Positions 26,142-35,289 of a stretch of 64,000 bases of DNA are shown in pieces. Where the stretch lies: NCBI GenBank assembly GCA_947496555.1, contig CANMDH010000016.1:39407-103406 (forward strand), in the 5' to 3' direction. Numbering within the stretch: the first letter of the stretch is position 1; every line of letters starts with the position of its first letter. The translations under genes and the position numbers were made by a program. The notes under the pieces are model-generated. The model searched no databases and was not told the DNA's origin. It saw only the letters and a list, made by a program, of their open reading frames with translations. The DNA is from an uncultured Aquimarina sp. GTDB taxonomy: Bacteria > Bacteroidota > Bacteroidia > Flavobacteriales > Flavobacteriaceae.

Positions 26142-26990
26142 TTAGATGCTGTCAAACCAAGTTAATGTTTTAAGCCAAAGAGTATCCTTAAATTTTCTAC
26201 TAAAAAAACCAAAGTGTCCTATTTTATCAATAGGTACAGAGGTTAATTTGATTATTTGCATTTCTTTGTCTGAAGCCTCAAATAAATCATGTATTCTTTT
26301 AATAGCTTTTTCGGTACCAATAGGATCATCTTCTATTCCTAGAGTTAGCAGTTTAGCATTACAACTATCGTAAAAAAGATCTATGCCTTTAGTTTTCATT
26401 TGTGTACTCATATCTGTAATCTTTCTTCGGTTGTGCCATTGATCGATAACACCTTTTGGAATGTCCTCAAGCATTCCGAGCTTTTTTCCTGGGAAATAAC
26501 CATATAATCTAGTAAGCATAGGAAAGAAGATATGCCATAGAAAGTAAATTTTGACCTTTTGATCCTTGGCCCAATCCTTGTAATAAGCAGTTTGTGCACC
26601 AATATTAATAATTCCGCTGATTTCATGGTTGTTTTCGGTCATTCCAATAATAGTACCGCCGATACTATGACCAAGAGTGACAATTTCGCGATTGGGAAAT
26701 TCTTTTCTTACAAAGTTTATAACTCCCGAAAAATCTTTTTTCCCCCAATCTGTAAACGAGGCTTTAAAACCTCTAAGTTTTTTTGGTCGGGAAGCTGCAA
26801 TCCCTCGATAGTCATAAGTGAGAACCTGATACCCTTTTTCGGCCATAAATGAAGCATAATGATGGTATAATTTTTTATCGACTGCTGTTGCAGAATTAAT
26901 CACCAAAACTTTGTTTTTTTCAATATTTTTTGATGCCGAATAGAGTTTTCCTGAAAGCTTATATCCATCAGAAGCAGGAATCGAAATCAT
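26142..26990 (-). CDS. Alpha/beta hydrolase
   Basis: A 282-residue cytosolic protein with the alpha/beta hydrolase fold. The nucleophile elbow is LGHSIGGT (Ser about residue 117). A likely acid lies in LGIEDDPIG and the histidine in KIGHFGFF near the C-terminus. VLVINSATAVDKKLYHHYASFMAEKGYQ is the oxyanion-hole region of the COG4757-type group (predicted hydrolases of unknown substrate). It starts one base after the stop of the M20 peptidase gene, so the two are transcribed together. Family assignment is firm, but the substrate is not known. Confidence 0.88.
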   Translation of the reverse strand: MISIPASDGYKLSGKLYSASKNIEKNKVLVINSATAVDKKLYHHYASFMAEKGYQVLTYDYRGIAASRPKKLRGFKASFTDWGKKDFSGVINFVRKEFPNREIVTLGHSIGGTIIGMTENNHEISGIINIGAQTAYYKDWAKDQKVKIYFLWHIFFPMLTRLYGYFPGKKLGMLEDIPKGVIDQWHNRRKITDMSTQMKTKGIDLFYDSCNAKLLTLGIEDDPIGTEKAIKRIHDLFEASDKEMQIIKLTSVPIDKIGHFGFFSRKFKDTLWLKTLTWFDSI

Positions 26991-26991
26991 T

Positions 26992-28509
26992 TTATAGTTT
27001 TTGAGTTAATATAGCTGTTATGGTTTTAATACCTTCGATATAATTCCCAACTCTAATATTTTCATTTGGACTGTGTTGATTATTGTCTTTGTTTACTGTA
27101 GGTACAATAACCGCAGGAATGTTTAATGTATTTACAAATGGAGAAATAGGTATAGAGCCGCCACCAGTTCTTATTTGTACTGGAGTTGTGCCAAAAGCTC
27201 TGATCATAGCCTTACGTAACCATTGTCCAATCTCTGTATCAAAGTCTGTTCTAAAAGCATCATAGGCAATGTTGTAATTAAATCGAATGATTTTGGGGTA
27301 TTTCATACGCTCTTCTTCTGTAGGAAGATTTTCAACGATATGAAATCCTTGTTTTATAATATGTTGTTTTACCAGATTTACCATGCGTTGGGCATCCGTC
27401 TCTTTAACCAGTCTAATATTCATTTCTGCCACTGCACTAGAGGGGATAATGGTACGCGTTTCTGTACCTGTCCATCCCGATCGAAGTCCTAAAATACCTA
27501 AAGATGGGTACTGAATGGATTCTTGATAGGTGTTGGCAATATTATCGATATCTGCAATACCCATTTTTTTCCTGATGGTTTTTTCGTCATCCGGAACTTG
27601 TTTTAGAATATTTTTTACTTCTTCAGAAATTTCTATTCCATCATACCATCCTGGTATGGCTACGCGCCCATCATCATGCATCATTGAGGCTAATAATTGT
27701 GAAAGCCGTAACGCCGGGTTAGGAACATAATTACCATAATGTCCGCTGTGCTGTGGTGCTCTAGGTCCAAAAACCTCAAGAGATAGGGTTGTGATGCCTC
27801 GAGCACCATATGCGAGTGTAGGTTGATTAGAAATATGTCTAGGGCCATCAAAAATAACCAGCATATCCGATGCCAATTCATCTTTGTAATCCAATACAGC
27901 TTTTGGTAATCGAGGAGAACTGATTTCTTCTTCAAAATCAAGAATTACTTTTAAGTTGAAATTGGGTTCTTGCTTAAAATCGTTCATAATATCCATTGCT
28001 TTCAGGAACATGATCACAGGTCCTTTGGCATCTGATGCTGATCTTGCAAAAATTCTCCAGTCTGGGTTAATTTCTCCTTTTAAAAGGGTAATGGGAATTG
28101 TATTCCATTTTTTAGTTTCATCAAGCTGTTTTAAGTTGGCTTTATAAGGGTTTTCCTGAAACCATTTTGTAGTATCTACTGGTTGACCATCTACCTGAAG
28201 ATACACTAAAACAGTTTTATTGGCATTCTTATAACTCCTACTTGCCAGTAGTAATGGAATACCCCCTGTTATAAGTTCTTTGGTGTTAAACCCTCTCTTG
28301 CTAAATGCATTTTTACACCATTCTATATTCTTTTTAATATCTTTAGGGAAGTGGGCATCGTTGGGGATACTTAAAAAATCAACGAATTCATCAAATGATG
28401 ATTTGGCATAAGAAAGCGAAAGTTTGTCAAGTTCTTTATCTGATATTTTCTGAGCAGACGAACAGAAGAATATTAATAGAACAATAACAGTTATACGATA
28501 TTTCAACAT
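26992..28509 (-). CDS. Secreted M20-family metallopeptidase with Gln replacing the first metal His
   Basis: A 505-residue exported peptidase. The N-terminus is a signal sequence that could end at FFC (lipobox-like) or at SSAQ. The M20 di-zinc core is readable. The bridging Asp107 is in YLQVDGQPVD, where most members have GHxDVQP, so His is replaced by Gln105. DAKGP supplies the general region before EEE in LDFEEEIS, which is the catalytic Glu pair. HSGHYG is the dimer-lid motif, RTGGGSIP lies near the active site, and NQHSPNENI carries the last His ligand. With one ligand changed it may bind a single metal or prefer other substrates. It is the first gene of a pair with the alpha/beta hydrolase. 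Dipeptide or acyl-amino-acid hydrolysis is likely. Confidence 0.88.
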   Translation of the reverse strand: MLKYRITVIVLLIFFCSSAQKISDKELDKLSLSYAKSSFDEFVDFLSIPNDAHFPKDIKKNIEWCKNAFSKRGFNTKELITGGIPLLLASRSYKNANKTVLVYLQVDGQPVDTTKWFQENPYKANLKQLDETKKWNTIPITLLKGEINPDWRIFARSASDAKGPVIMFLKAMDIMNDFKQEPNFNLKVILDFEEEISSPRLPKAVLDYKDELASDMLVIFDGPRHISNQPTLAYGARGITTLSLEVFGPRAPQHSGHYGNYVPNPALRLSQLLASMMHDDGRVAIPGWYDGIEISEEVKNILKQVPDDEKTIRKKMGIADIDNIANTYQESIQYPSLGILGLRSGWTGTETRTIIPSSAVAEMNIRLVKETDAQRMVNLVKQHIIKQGFHIVENLPTEEERMKYPKIIRFNYNIAYDAFRTDFDTEIGQWLRKAMIRAFGTTPVQIRTGGGSIPISPFVNTLNIPAVIVPTVNKDNNQHSPNENIRVGNYIEGIKTITAILTQKL

Positions 28510-28633
28510 GTCAAAATGCTTTTAAAGATGGTTGCAGATATTGTAAATGTATGTAAAAGATTATAAGGATCTTTTTCATTTTCAATAACCTTAACAAGTT
28601 TTTAAATATACAGACCAATCAATTATATACGTT

Positions 28634-29566
28634 ATGCACGCCAGACAACTAATTATGGTTTCCTTACTTTTATGTGTTATCAGCATTTCTTGCAAGGATC
28701 AAAAAACTTCAGAAATAAAAGAAGAAAAGAAGTTATTTATAACGCCCATTGGAAAAAAAGTAGAAATACCGGTTCCTTCACAAAAAGCCTTGGATCAATA
28801 CCAAAAAGCGAAACAAGACTATGAATCTGATCCAAAAAATGTTGAGAATATCATTTGGTATGGAAGAAGAACTGGCTACCTCGGAAAATATGAAGATGCT
28901 ATACAGATATATACAGAAGGAATCGAGAAGTTTTCCAATGATGCACGGTTATACAGGCATAGAGGGCATCGTTATATTTCAATAAGAGAATTTGATAAAG
29001 CGGTTGCCGATCTGGAATTTGCCACCACATTGATAGAAGGGAAAGAGAATGAAATTGAGCCTGATGGATTACCTAATGCTCAAAATATTCCAATAAGTAC
29101 GATACACGGAAATATATGGTATCATCTGGGACTCGCATATTATTTGCAAAATGAAATGGAAAAAGCATACAAGGCGTATCTTATTTGCAGAAACTTAAAA
29201 TCAAACGATGATAATATAGTTTCTAGTACGCATTGGCTCTATATGATTCAAAGAAGGCTGCGGAAGGAAGAGGCAGCTAAAATATTATTGGCACCCGTAA
29301 ATGATCAGATGAGCATCATAGAAAATACAAGTTATTATAATCTTTGTAAATTTTACAAAGGCTTGATACCTGTAGATTCTTTGCAAAAGAATAATGGTGC
29401 AGCTCAGGATGATGCTACAAAATATGGTTTGGCAAACTGGTATTTTTATAATGGAGATCAAGAAAAAGCAAAGAAATTAATCATGGAACTCCTTGAAGGA
29501 AAATCATGGAACTCCTTTGGGTATATTGCTTCCGAATGTGATTATTTAAGATATTTTATGGAATGA
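28634..29566 (+). CDS. TPR-repeat lipoprotein
   Basis: A 310-residue protein with a lipoprotein signal (VISISCKD, lipidation at about Cys20). After an acidic/lysine linker, TPR-like helical repeats run from about residue 55: NIIWYGRRTGYLGKYEDAIQIYTEGIEKF, then LYRHRGHRYISIREFDKAVADLEFA, and IWYHLGLAYYLQNEMEKAYKAYL. TPRs mediate protein contacts. The protein is probably anchored in the periplasmic or outer leaflet. No catalytic domain is present. It stands alone and converges with the epimerase gene, with only 13 bp between their stop codons. Confidence 0.88.
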   Translation: MHARQLIMVSLLLCVISISCKDQKTSEIKEEKKLFITPIGKKVEIPVPSQKALDQYQKAKQDYESDPKNVENIIWYGRRTGYLGKYEDAIQIYTEGIEKFSNDARLYRHRGHRYISIREFDKAVADLEFATTLIEGKENEIEPDGLPNAQNIPISTIHGNIWYHLGLAYYLQNEMEKAYKAYLICRNLKSNDDNIVSSTHWLYMIQRRLRKEEAAKILLAPVNDQMSIIENTSYYNLCKFYKGLIPVDSLQKNNGAAQDDATKYGLANWYFYNGDQEKAKKLIMELLEGKSWNSFGYIASECDYLRYFME

Positions 29567-29579
29567 TATTGAATAAAAA

Positions 29580-30578
29580 CTAGCCAGTTATATACTTGTT
29601 TTCTCTAAACCAATCAATGCTTCGGGTAATTGCTTTGTCAATAGTCACTTTAGGTTCATACCCTAATTCATTCTTTGCCTTGTCTCCATTCAAGAACTGG
29701 CCGGCAGACATAACAGCAATCGCGGTATCGTTAAGTAAGGGTAATGCTCCTCCAAAGAGCTTGTATTTGGTCATTTTAATTTTGGAAACCAATTTTGCCA
29801 ATGACAAAGGAACTTCTTTAGGCATTTTGTCAACATTACCAATAGCCATAATTTTTTGGATGAGCTCTTTCATAGAAATATTTTCGCCGGTTATAAGATA
29901 TCTTTCTCCAATACGGCCATCGATGCAGGCTGATAAGAGTCCTCTGGCGGCATCACCTGCATACACCACATTTCTGTTCCCTTGCACAAAGCCAGGTAGA
30001 GTTTGATTAATGGTATTGGTTATAATTCGCCCTGTAGAGGGACCATAATCATACTCTCCAAAAGTCATTGAAGGAATGCCTATTACAATGGGGATACCTT
30101 CTTTTCCAGCATCTCTCGCCATTTTGTCCATTAACCATTTCACCTGTATGTAAGCAGCATTATTTTTTGGTTTTGTATCGTATATTTCATCTTCATTGGC
30201 GATGCCATCTTTTGATTTTGGAATGGCAATAGAGCCGCCTAGATATAATGCTTTTTTGATGTTACTTTCATTTACAGCATCAATAAAGTTGTTCATTTGC
30301 TGCTTTGCAATTTTAATCTCTTCATTCAGGGATTTGGGAACTGTGGGATAATAAGCACCACAGTTTAGTACATAATCCAAATCTTTAAAGGCTTCGGCAA
30401 GGCTTTGTTTGTCATTTAAATCTGCGATACAACTTTTATAATTCAAATCTTGAATAGAGGAGAGGTTAGATGTTTCCCGATGAATCGCCACTAATACATT
30501 TTCTTTATTCTCTTGTACATGTTTGGCTATATGATGGCCAAGCATTCCGGTTGCTCCTATGACTCCTATTTTAATCAT
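29580..30578 (-). CDS. NAD-dependent epimerase/dehydratase family protein
   Basis: A 332-residue extended SDR protein when started at the ATG at 30578, directly before IGVIGATGMLGHHIA, the GxxGxxG NAD(P)-binding loop. A longer frame to 30623 adds 15 residues that do not belong to the fold. The YxxxK pair is expected in AAYIQVKWLMDKMA (Tyr and Lys). The C-terminal end KAITRSIDWFRENK is typical of the dihydroflavonol-reductase-like subgroup. The substrate is unknown; isoprenoid, sterol or sugar derivatives are possible. It is a single gene with a hairpin upstream. Confidence 0.85.
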   Translation of the reverse strand: MIKIGVIGATGMLGHHIAKHVQENKENVLVAIHRETSNLSSIQDLNYKSCIADLNDKQSLAEAFKDLDYVLNCGAYYPTVPKSLNEEIKIAKQQMNNFIDAVNESNIKKALYLGGSIAIPKSKDGIANEDEIYDTKPKNNAAYIQVKWLMDKMARDAGKEGIPIVIGIPSMTFGEYDYGPSTGRIITNTINQTLPGFVQGNRNVVYAGDAARGLLSACIDGRIGERYLITGENISMKELIQKIMAIGNVDKMPKEVPLSLAKLVSKIKMTKYKLFGGALPLLNDTAIAVMSAGQFLNGDKAKNELGYEPKVTIDKAITRSIDWFRENKYITG

Positions 30579-30615
30579 TCTGATTTGTGGTGTTAAACAA
30601 TATTGCTGAAAATGA

Positions 30616-30640
30616 CATAGCATCCAAAATGGATGCTATG
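30616..30640 (-). terminator. Terminator hairpin between the SRPBCC and epimerase genes
   Basis: An 11-bp perfect stem, CATAGCATCCA (30616-30626) with TGGATGCTATG (30630-30640) and an AAA loop. It lies 23 bp after the stop of the minus-strand SRPBCC gene. A T5 tract follows on the plus strand. Confidence 0.7.
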
Positions 30641-30662
30641 TTTTTATCAATACATTATTTGA

Positions 30663-31292
30663 TTATCCTTCCTCTTGCTGTTCTTGTTGTTCTTGCTCTA
30701 ATTGTTTTTGTTTTTCTTGCTCTTCCAACTCAAGTTGCTTTTTGTATTCATCCAAGCATAATTTTTGGAGCTTCGATAAGCCATTTCCCCATGTTTCTCC
30801 CATATTTGCTTCCATATCGTTGAAGAGCATCATAAAATTAAAAGGATAAGGAATCTCGCTTTGAAAACCCCAAGTTACTTTTGTACCCTTATCTTCTTTC
30901 TCAAGTTTAACATACCCTTTGGCTTCACTTTCATAAGGCTCATAAAACTTCAGGTCGGTTTCAAAAAGGGTAGGAGCTTCTATTTTTGCAATAGTTTGGC
31001 TTCCTTTTCCCACATCTTTATGATCGCTATCCCAACTAGCAATGGCTCCGATTTGCCCATCGGGACCTTGCATTTCCTTTTTCATATTAGGATCAATATC
31101 ATTCCATGGGCTCCATTTATCCATATCATCAAGACTGTTTACATTTTCCCATACACTTTCGATAGGTGCGTTGATCGAAATGGATTTTTCGTATAATACA
31201 TCTTTAGATACAAAGAGAGCAGCTATTAGTACAATAGCCACCAGCACTACCAGCACTACCAGCAATAGCAGTATTCTTTTTAATAGTTTCAT
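30663..31292 (-). CDS. Membrane-anchored SRPBCC (START-like) domain protein
   Basis: A 209-residue protein. Residues 5-28 form one membrane segment built from Leu/Val repeats (a 9-bp tandem DNA repeat at 31240-31266 encodes part of it). Residues 35-175 are an SRPBCC/polyketide-cyclase-like domain: SISINAPIESVWENVNSLDDMDKWSPW is the classic first strand and helix, and TKVTWGFQSEI the last strand. Such domains form a deep pocket for hydrophobic ligands. The last 30 residues are a Glu/Gln/Lys coiled tail. It is a single gene with a terminator behind it. The ligand is unknown. Confidence 0.88.
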   Translation of the reverse strand: MKLLKRILLLLVVLVVLVAIVLIAALFVSKDVLYEKSISINAPIESVWENVNSLDDMDKWSPWNDIDPNMKKEMQGPDGQIGAIASWDSDHKDVGKGSQTIAKIEAPTLFETDLKFYEPYESEAKGYVKLEKEDKGTKVTWGFQSEIPYPFNFMMLFNDMEANMGETWGNGLSKLQKLCLDEYKKQLELEEQEKQKQLEQEQQEQQEEG

Positions 31293-31454
31293 AATGTTTT
31301 ATTTATTGAATATTACCTTGACTTGACCAAAGTAATTTCTTGGTTGTTATAGTAAATGTATTTATTTTTTATCAGGATTCAAATTTAGGAAGCTAAGGAA
31401 ATTGATTGAAATATCTATAAAAGATTACTAATAATACGAAAGTGCAATAATTTC

Positions 31455-32216
31455 TTATTTGTTTACATTCAATATTTTAAGTACCTCTTTTGCTACAAAT
31501 TCACCGCTGTTAGCAAAAGCTGCGGTTACTAATCTGTTGTGAGGATCTACAATTTCATAATTGATCTTTTTCTGGTGATCGTAGATTTTTAGGTTAGCTC
31601 CTCTTTTCTTAAGTTCTTCTTCCATGTCATAAGGCAATAATTGGCCATAATTAGACTGCTTCATAATGTTTTTTTCGTTCCAGGTTGGGAAGCATGTCAT
31701 GGTTTTATCTTTTACAAGATATTCTCCTGATTTTGATGTAACATTGATAAGTGTGGCCGTACCATGACCTATAGAACCAATGACACCGCCGGATTCATGA
31801 ATTTCGGAAATAATCTTTAAAATCTCATCATTTTTGTGAGTATCCCAAAACTGTCCGTAACCACCAGGGATAATAACTGCTTTATATTCTTTACTATCTA
31901 CGTTTTCTGGTTTTTGGCTATTTTTAGTTTTTTCCTGGTATAGTTGAGATACTAGGGTATGTTTAACAAGATCTGTAGTATCGCCTACATGGTATATGGG
32001 TATTAGGCCTCCTTTTGGAGATACAATGTCTATGTCGTACCCATTTTTTAAAAAAACGCCAAAAGGAACTGCCAATTCGATAAGATACGTTCCATTGGGT
32101 TCTCCATTCATAACATCAATATTGGTTGTAACAAATAGAACTTTATCTTTTGTATGTTCTCGAGAGCACGAAAAGAGGAGGGTTGATATCAGTATGAATG
32201 TAAAAAATCTACTCAT
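31455..32216 (-). CDS. DJ-1/PfpI family lipoprotein lacking the catalytic cysteine
   Basis: A 253-residue protein when started at ATG 32216. The longer frame to 32294 puts 26 unlikely residues before a good lipoprotein signal (FILISTLLFSCSRE). The DJ-1/PfpI fold is recognised from VLFVTTNIDVMNGEPNGTYLIELAVPF (the Hsp31-like start with the conserved Glu), KAVIIPGGYGQFWD, and GVIGSIGHGTATL. In active Hsp31/DJ-1 proteins this last motif is A-x-C-H-G; here Gly occupies the Cys place (IGHG). The usual deglycase, glyoxalase or peptidase chemistry is therefore doubtful. It is predicted to be membrane-anchored, unlike most relatives, and stands alone. It may be a binding protein or an inactive homologue. 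Confidence 0.88.
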   Translation of the reverse strand: MSRFFTFILISTLLFSCSREHTKDKVLFVTTNIDVMNGEPNGTYLIELAVPFGVFLKNGYDIDIVSPKGGLIPIYHVGDTTDLVKHTLVSQLYQEKTKNSQKPENVDSKEYKAVIIPGGYGQFWDTHKNDEILKIISEIHESGGVIGSIGHGTATLINVTSKSGEYLVKDKTMTCFPTWNEKNIMKQSNYGQLLPYDMEEELKKRGANLKIYDHQKKINYEIVDPHNRLVTAAFANSGEFVAKEVLKILNVNK

Positions 32217-32332
32217 TGGATTTGGATGATGAATCGAATATGCATTAAAAATACCATTTAATATTCTAAAACGGATATAAAAAAATCCAACCACGATTGT
32301 GATTGGACTTTATTTATAATAGCTTTTTGTCT

Positions 32333-33451
32333 TTAATTATTTAGCATAACCGGCATTACCAGCATAGTAACGTGTTCTCCCTCGTCTAATCCATCTACAG
32401 GAGTTAAAATTCCTGCTCGGTTTGGCAATGACATTTCTAATTGTACGTCATCTGCATTCAGGTTATTTAACATTTCACTTAAGAAACGAGAGTTAAAACC
32501 AATTTGCATATCATCTCCTTGATAATCACAAGTAAGACGCTCTTCTGCTTTGTTTGAGTAATCGATATCTTCTGCAGAAATATTTAGCTCGGCACCTGCG
32601 ATCTTCAACCGAATTTGATGCGTAGTTTTGTTAGAGAAAATAGAAACCCTACGTACCGAATTTAAAAACTGTGTACGAGCGATTGTTAACTTATTAGGGT
32701 TTTCTTTCGGAATTACAGCTTCATAATTGGGATACTTACCATCAATCAATCGACAGATCAATTGCGTTTCATCAAAAGTAAATTTTGCATTTGATTCATT
32801 GTATTCAATAAGCACCTCACTATCGCTTCCTGCAAGGATACCCTTCAATAAATTGAGTGGTTTTTTCGGCATAATAAATTCTGCCGATTGTGAAGCTTTA
32901 ATATCTTGTCTTGTATATTTTACTAATTTATGCGCATCGGTTGCTACAAATGTCAGACCTTCTGTAGAGAACTGAAAGAATACACCACTCATTACTGGTC
33001 TAAGATCATCGTTACCTGTTGCAAAAATTGTTTTGCTTACAGCGGTGGCCAATACATCCCCAAGAAGTGTCGTAGAACTAGGATCTTCTAACTCAACAGC
33101 CTTTGGGAATTCCTCTCCATTGGCATATGCCAAGGCATATTTTCCATGATTAGAACTTATTTCTACTGTATTATTATCGGCAGCTACAAAAGTTAAAGGT
33201 TGCTCAGGAAAAGTCTTAAGCGTCTCTAATAACAATTTTGCTGGTACAGCAATGGTCCCTTGATCTGATGATTCTACTTCTAATTTTGCAGACATAGTAG
33301 TCTCAAGATCTGAAGCCGAAACAGTTAGAGAATTGTTATCTAATTCGAATAAGAAATTATCTAAAATAGGTAGCGTATTGCTATTGCTGATGACTCCACC
33401 TAATACTTGTAGTTGTTTTAATAAATATGAACTTGATACTATAAATTTCAT
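32333..33451 (-). CDS. dnaN: DNA polymerase III beta subunit (sliding clamp)
   Basis: A 372-residue sliding clamp of normal length with three repeated clamp domains. Recognisable parts are MKFIVSSSYLLKQLQVLGGVI at the start, GTIAVPAKLLLETLKTFPEQP in domain 1, DLRPVMSGVFFQF and FVATDAHKLV in domain 2, and a hydrophobic C-terminus TMLVMPVMLNN for binding of clamp partners. The canonical start is used. It is not next to dnaA or recF, which is normal in Flavobacteriia. A -7 box TATATTTG lies about 36-43 bp upstream. Confidence 0.97.
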   Translation of the reverse strand: MKFIVSSSYLLKQLQVLGGVISNSNTLPILDNFLFELDNNSLTVSASDLETTMSAKLEVESSDQGTIAVPAKLLLETLKTFPEQPLTFVAADNNTVEISSNHGKYALAYANGEEFPKAVELEDPSSTTLLGDVLATAVSKTIFATGNDDLRPVMSGVFFQFSTEGLTFVATDAHKLVKYTRQDIKASQSAEFIMPKKPLNLLKGILAGSDSEVLIEYNESNAKFTFDETQLICRLIDGKYPNYEAVIPKENPNKLTIARTQFLNSVRRVSIFSNKTTHQIRLKIAGAELNISAEDIDYSNKAEERLTCDYQGDDMQIGFNSRFLSEMLNNLNADDVQLEMSLPNRAGILTPVDGLDEGEHVTMLVMPVMLNN

Positions 33452-33486
33452 ATACCTGTGTGTGACTAGTTATATTCAGTTTTACG

Positions 33487-33494
33487 CAAATATA
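33487..33494 (-). promoter_or_regulatory. Candidate -7 box of dnaN
   Basis: TATATTTG on the minus strand matches TAnnTTTG exactly, 35 bp before the dnaN start. No TTG is found at the ideal distance, so the support is moderate. Confidence 0.4.
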
Positions 33495-33604
33495 ATTGTA
33501 ATCTATAAGGATTTCGGTATTCAAAAAACCATAGTTATTAACAAAGCAACAGTAGTTATTGACTATCTTAAACAAAATAAGATCAAAGGCTTCTGATTTC
33601 TGAT

Positions 33605-34183
33605 TTACGAATCGGAAGTATTGTCCATCAATTTGTCGGTATAATGAGCTTTATGTTTGGGAGCAGAAAAACGTTTTTTATTGTATTCGGTAGATTGCCC
33701 TTTGGGAATTGAGAGGCTTTTCCAGTCTGATCCGGCGATCATCTTTCCTAGAAATACTATTTGCCCAACATGGTACGCATAATGTGCCAATTGCCTGTTA
33801 ACGGCTTCGCTGATGCTATGTTCTATATTTCTGATATAAACAGGTTGGTTAAAATTGGTTTTATTAATACTTTCCAAAGCCCCAAAAAGACATTGCCAAC
33901 CTTCATTCCATTTTGATACTAGTTCTTTTTTGGAAGTAATATCGCTATCAAATTCGGCATCACGTTCTCTCCATTCTTTTTCACCATCGGTAGTTAAAAA
34001 ATCGGTCCATCTCGATTTCATGTTTCCCCAAAGATGTTTTACAATAATGGCAATACTATTACTATCCTCATTATACTGCCAAAATAGTTTTTCTTCAGGA
34101 AGTTGGTCGATGGTTTTTTCTCCTATGGATTTGTAGTATTTGAATTGCTTTAGTATTCCTTCAAGATAATCTTCAGAGTTCAT
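33605..34183 (-). CDS. DUF1572/DinB-like protein
   Basis: A 192-residue protein of the DinB-like four-helix bundle class, matching DUF1572. Candidate metal-binding histidines are in IIVKHLWGNMKSRW and in AHYAYHVGQIVFLGKM, arranged as in DinB/YfiT proteins. Some relatives are thiol S-transferases (bacillithiol or mycothiol type), but this subgroup has no known reaction. The end (RFSAPKHKAHYTDKLMDN) is a typical extension for the group. It follows the btuC gene on the same strand after 74 bp, but is probably not part of the cobalamin pathway. Confidence 0.82.
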   Translation of the reverse strand: MNSEDYLEGILKQFKYYKSIGEKTIDQLPEEKLFWQYNEDSNSIAIIVKHLWGNMKSRWTDFLTTDGEKEWRERDAEFDSDITSKKELVSKWNEGWQCLFGALESINKTNFNQPVYIRNIEHSISEAVNRQLAHYAYHVGQIVFLGKMIAGSDWKSLSIPKGQSTEYNKKRFSAPKHKAHYTDKLMDNTSDS

Positions 34184-34257
34184 AAAAATTGGTTTTCCTT
34201 TAAAGATACCTCTTTTCTGGCAAGTTTTACTTAAGAATATCTTAATGATGGCTGTTC

Positions 34258-35289
34258 TTAAAATAGCATTTTACGCTTACGTACTAATAACCAGATAACA
34301 ACGGGAGCACCGATTAAAGAAGTTATTGCATTTATAGGAAGTGTATACTCACTCGAGGGGAGTTGAGCAATACTATCACACACCAGCATGATGATACTAC
34401 CAATTAAAAGAACTGCAGGAATCAACGTTTTATGGTCTGAAGTATGAAACAATTGTCTGGTAAGATGTGGAACTGCTAACCCAATAAACGCAATAGGCCC
34501 TGCAAATGCAATGACGCTTCCAGACAATAAACCTGTTGCAAGAATGATAAGGAACCTACTGGTTTTTATGTTTAAACCGAGACTTCGGGCGTAATTTTCA
34601 CCAAGCAATAGTGTGTTTAGCGGTTTAATCGAAGCAATTGTAAGCAATATCCCTAATAGAAATACCCCAAAAAAGATAAGAATTTCATACCAGGATAGGT
34701 TTCCAAGGCTTCCAAATCCCCAAAAAACATAACGCTGTAATTGATCTGATGGAGCAAAGTAAGAAAGTACACTAACAATAGCAGCCGTAATACTTCCAAA
34801 CATCAACCCAATAATAAGAATAGCCATGGTATCTCTTACCCGTGTGGAAACGATCATAACAGCAAACAAAACTATTACACTGCCTAAGCTTGCTGCAATT
34901 ACTAATCCCCATTTTGAGATCAAAAAGCCAGATAAAGCTGCTCCGGCAAAAGAACTGCCTAGTATTAACAATGCGACACCAAGACTTGCTCCAGAGCTTA
35001 TACCCAAAACAAAAGGCCCGGCCAAGGGATTTCTAAATAGGGTTTGCATCAACAGTCCAGATATTCCTAACCCACTACCAACAATAATAGCGGTCAATGC
35101 TTTAGGTAATCTGTAATTTATAATGATATGCCTCCAGGACTCTTTATCTACAGGACCGCCAACCAAGCTACTAAGTGTATCTAACCACGGAATGAAAACC
35201 GAGCCTAAGCTAATATTGGCAATAAAACAGAGCAGCAAAAGCAGAGCAATTCCTATAAAAACTTTTTTATATGATTTGTTTGGGGTCAA
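34258..35289 (-). CDS. btuC: FecCD-family ABC transporter permease, probable vitamin B12 permease BtuC
   Basis: A 343-residue inner-membrane permease with about ten membrane segments. The N-terminal GSVFIPW and WRHIIINYRLPKALTAIIVGSGLGISGLLMQTLFRNPLAGPFVLGISSGAS are standard for the BtuC/FecD/FhuB family. FIGLAVPHLTRQLF is the coupling-helix region that meets the ATPase. The family handles B12, haem or siderophores. B12 is the best guess here because the gene follows a binding-protein gene without a gap and lies at the end of the cobalamin operon. No ATPase gene (btuD) is adjacent or elsewhere in the window. Confidence 0.88.
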   Translation of the reverse strand: MTPNKSYKKVFIGIALLLLLCFIANISLGSVFIPWLDTLSSLVGGPVDKESWRHIIINYRLPKALTAIIVGSGLGISGLLMQTLFRNPLAGPFVLGISSGASLGVALLILGSSFAGAALSGFLISKWGLVIAASLGSVIVLFAVMIVSTRVRDTMAILIIGLMFGSITAAIVSVLSYFAPSDQLQRYVFWGFGSLGNLSWYEILIFFGVFLLGILLTIASIKPLNTLLLGENYARSLGLNIKTSRFLIILATGLLSGSVIAFAGPIAFIGLAVPHLTRQLFHTSDHKTLIPAVLLIGSIIMLVCDSIAQLPSSEYTLPINAITSLIGAPVVIWLLVRKRKMLF

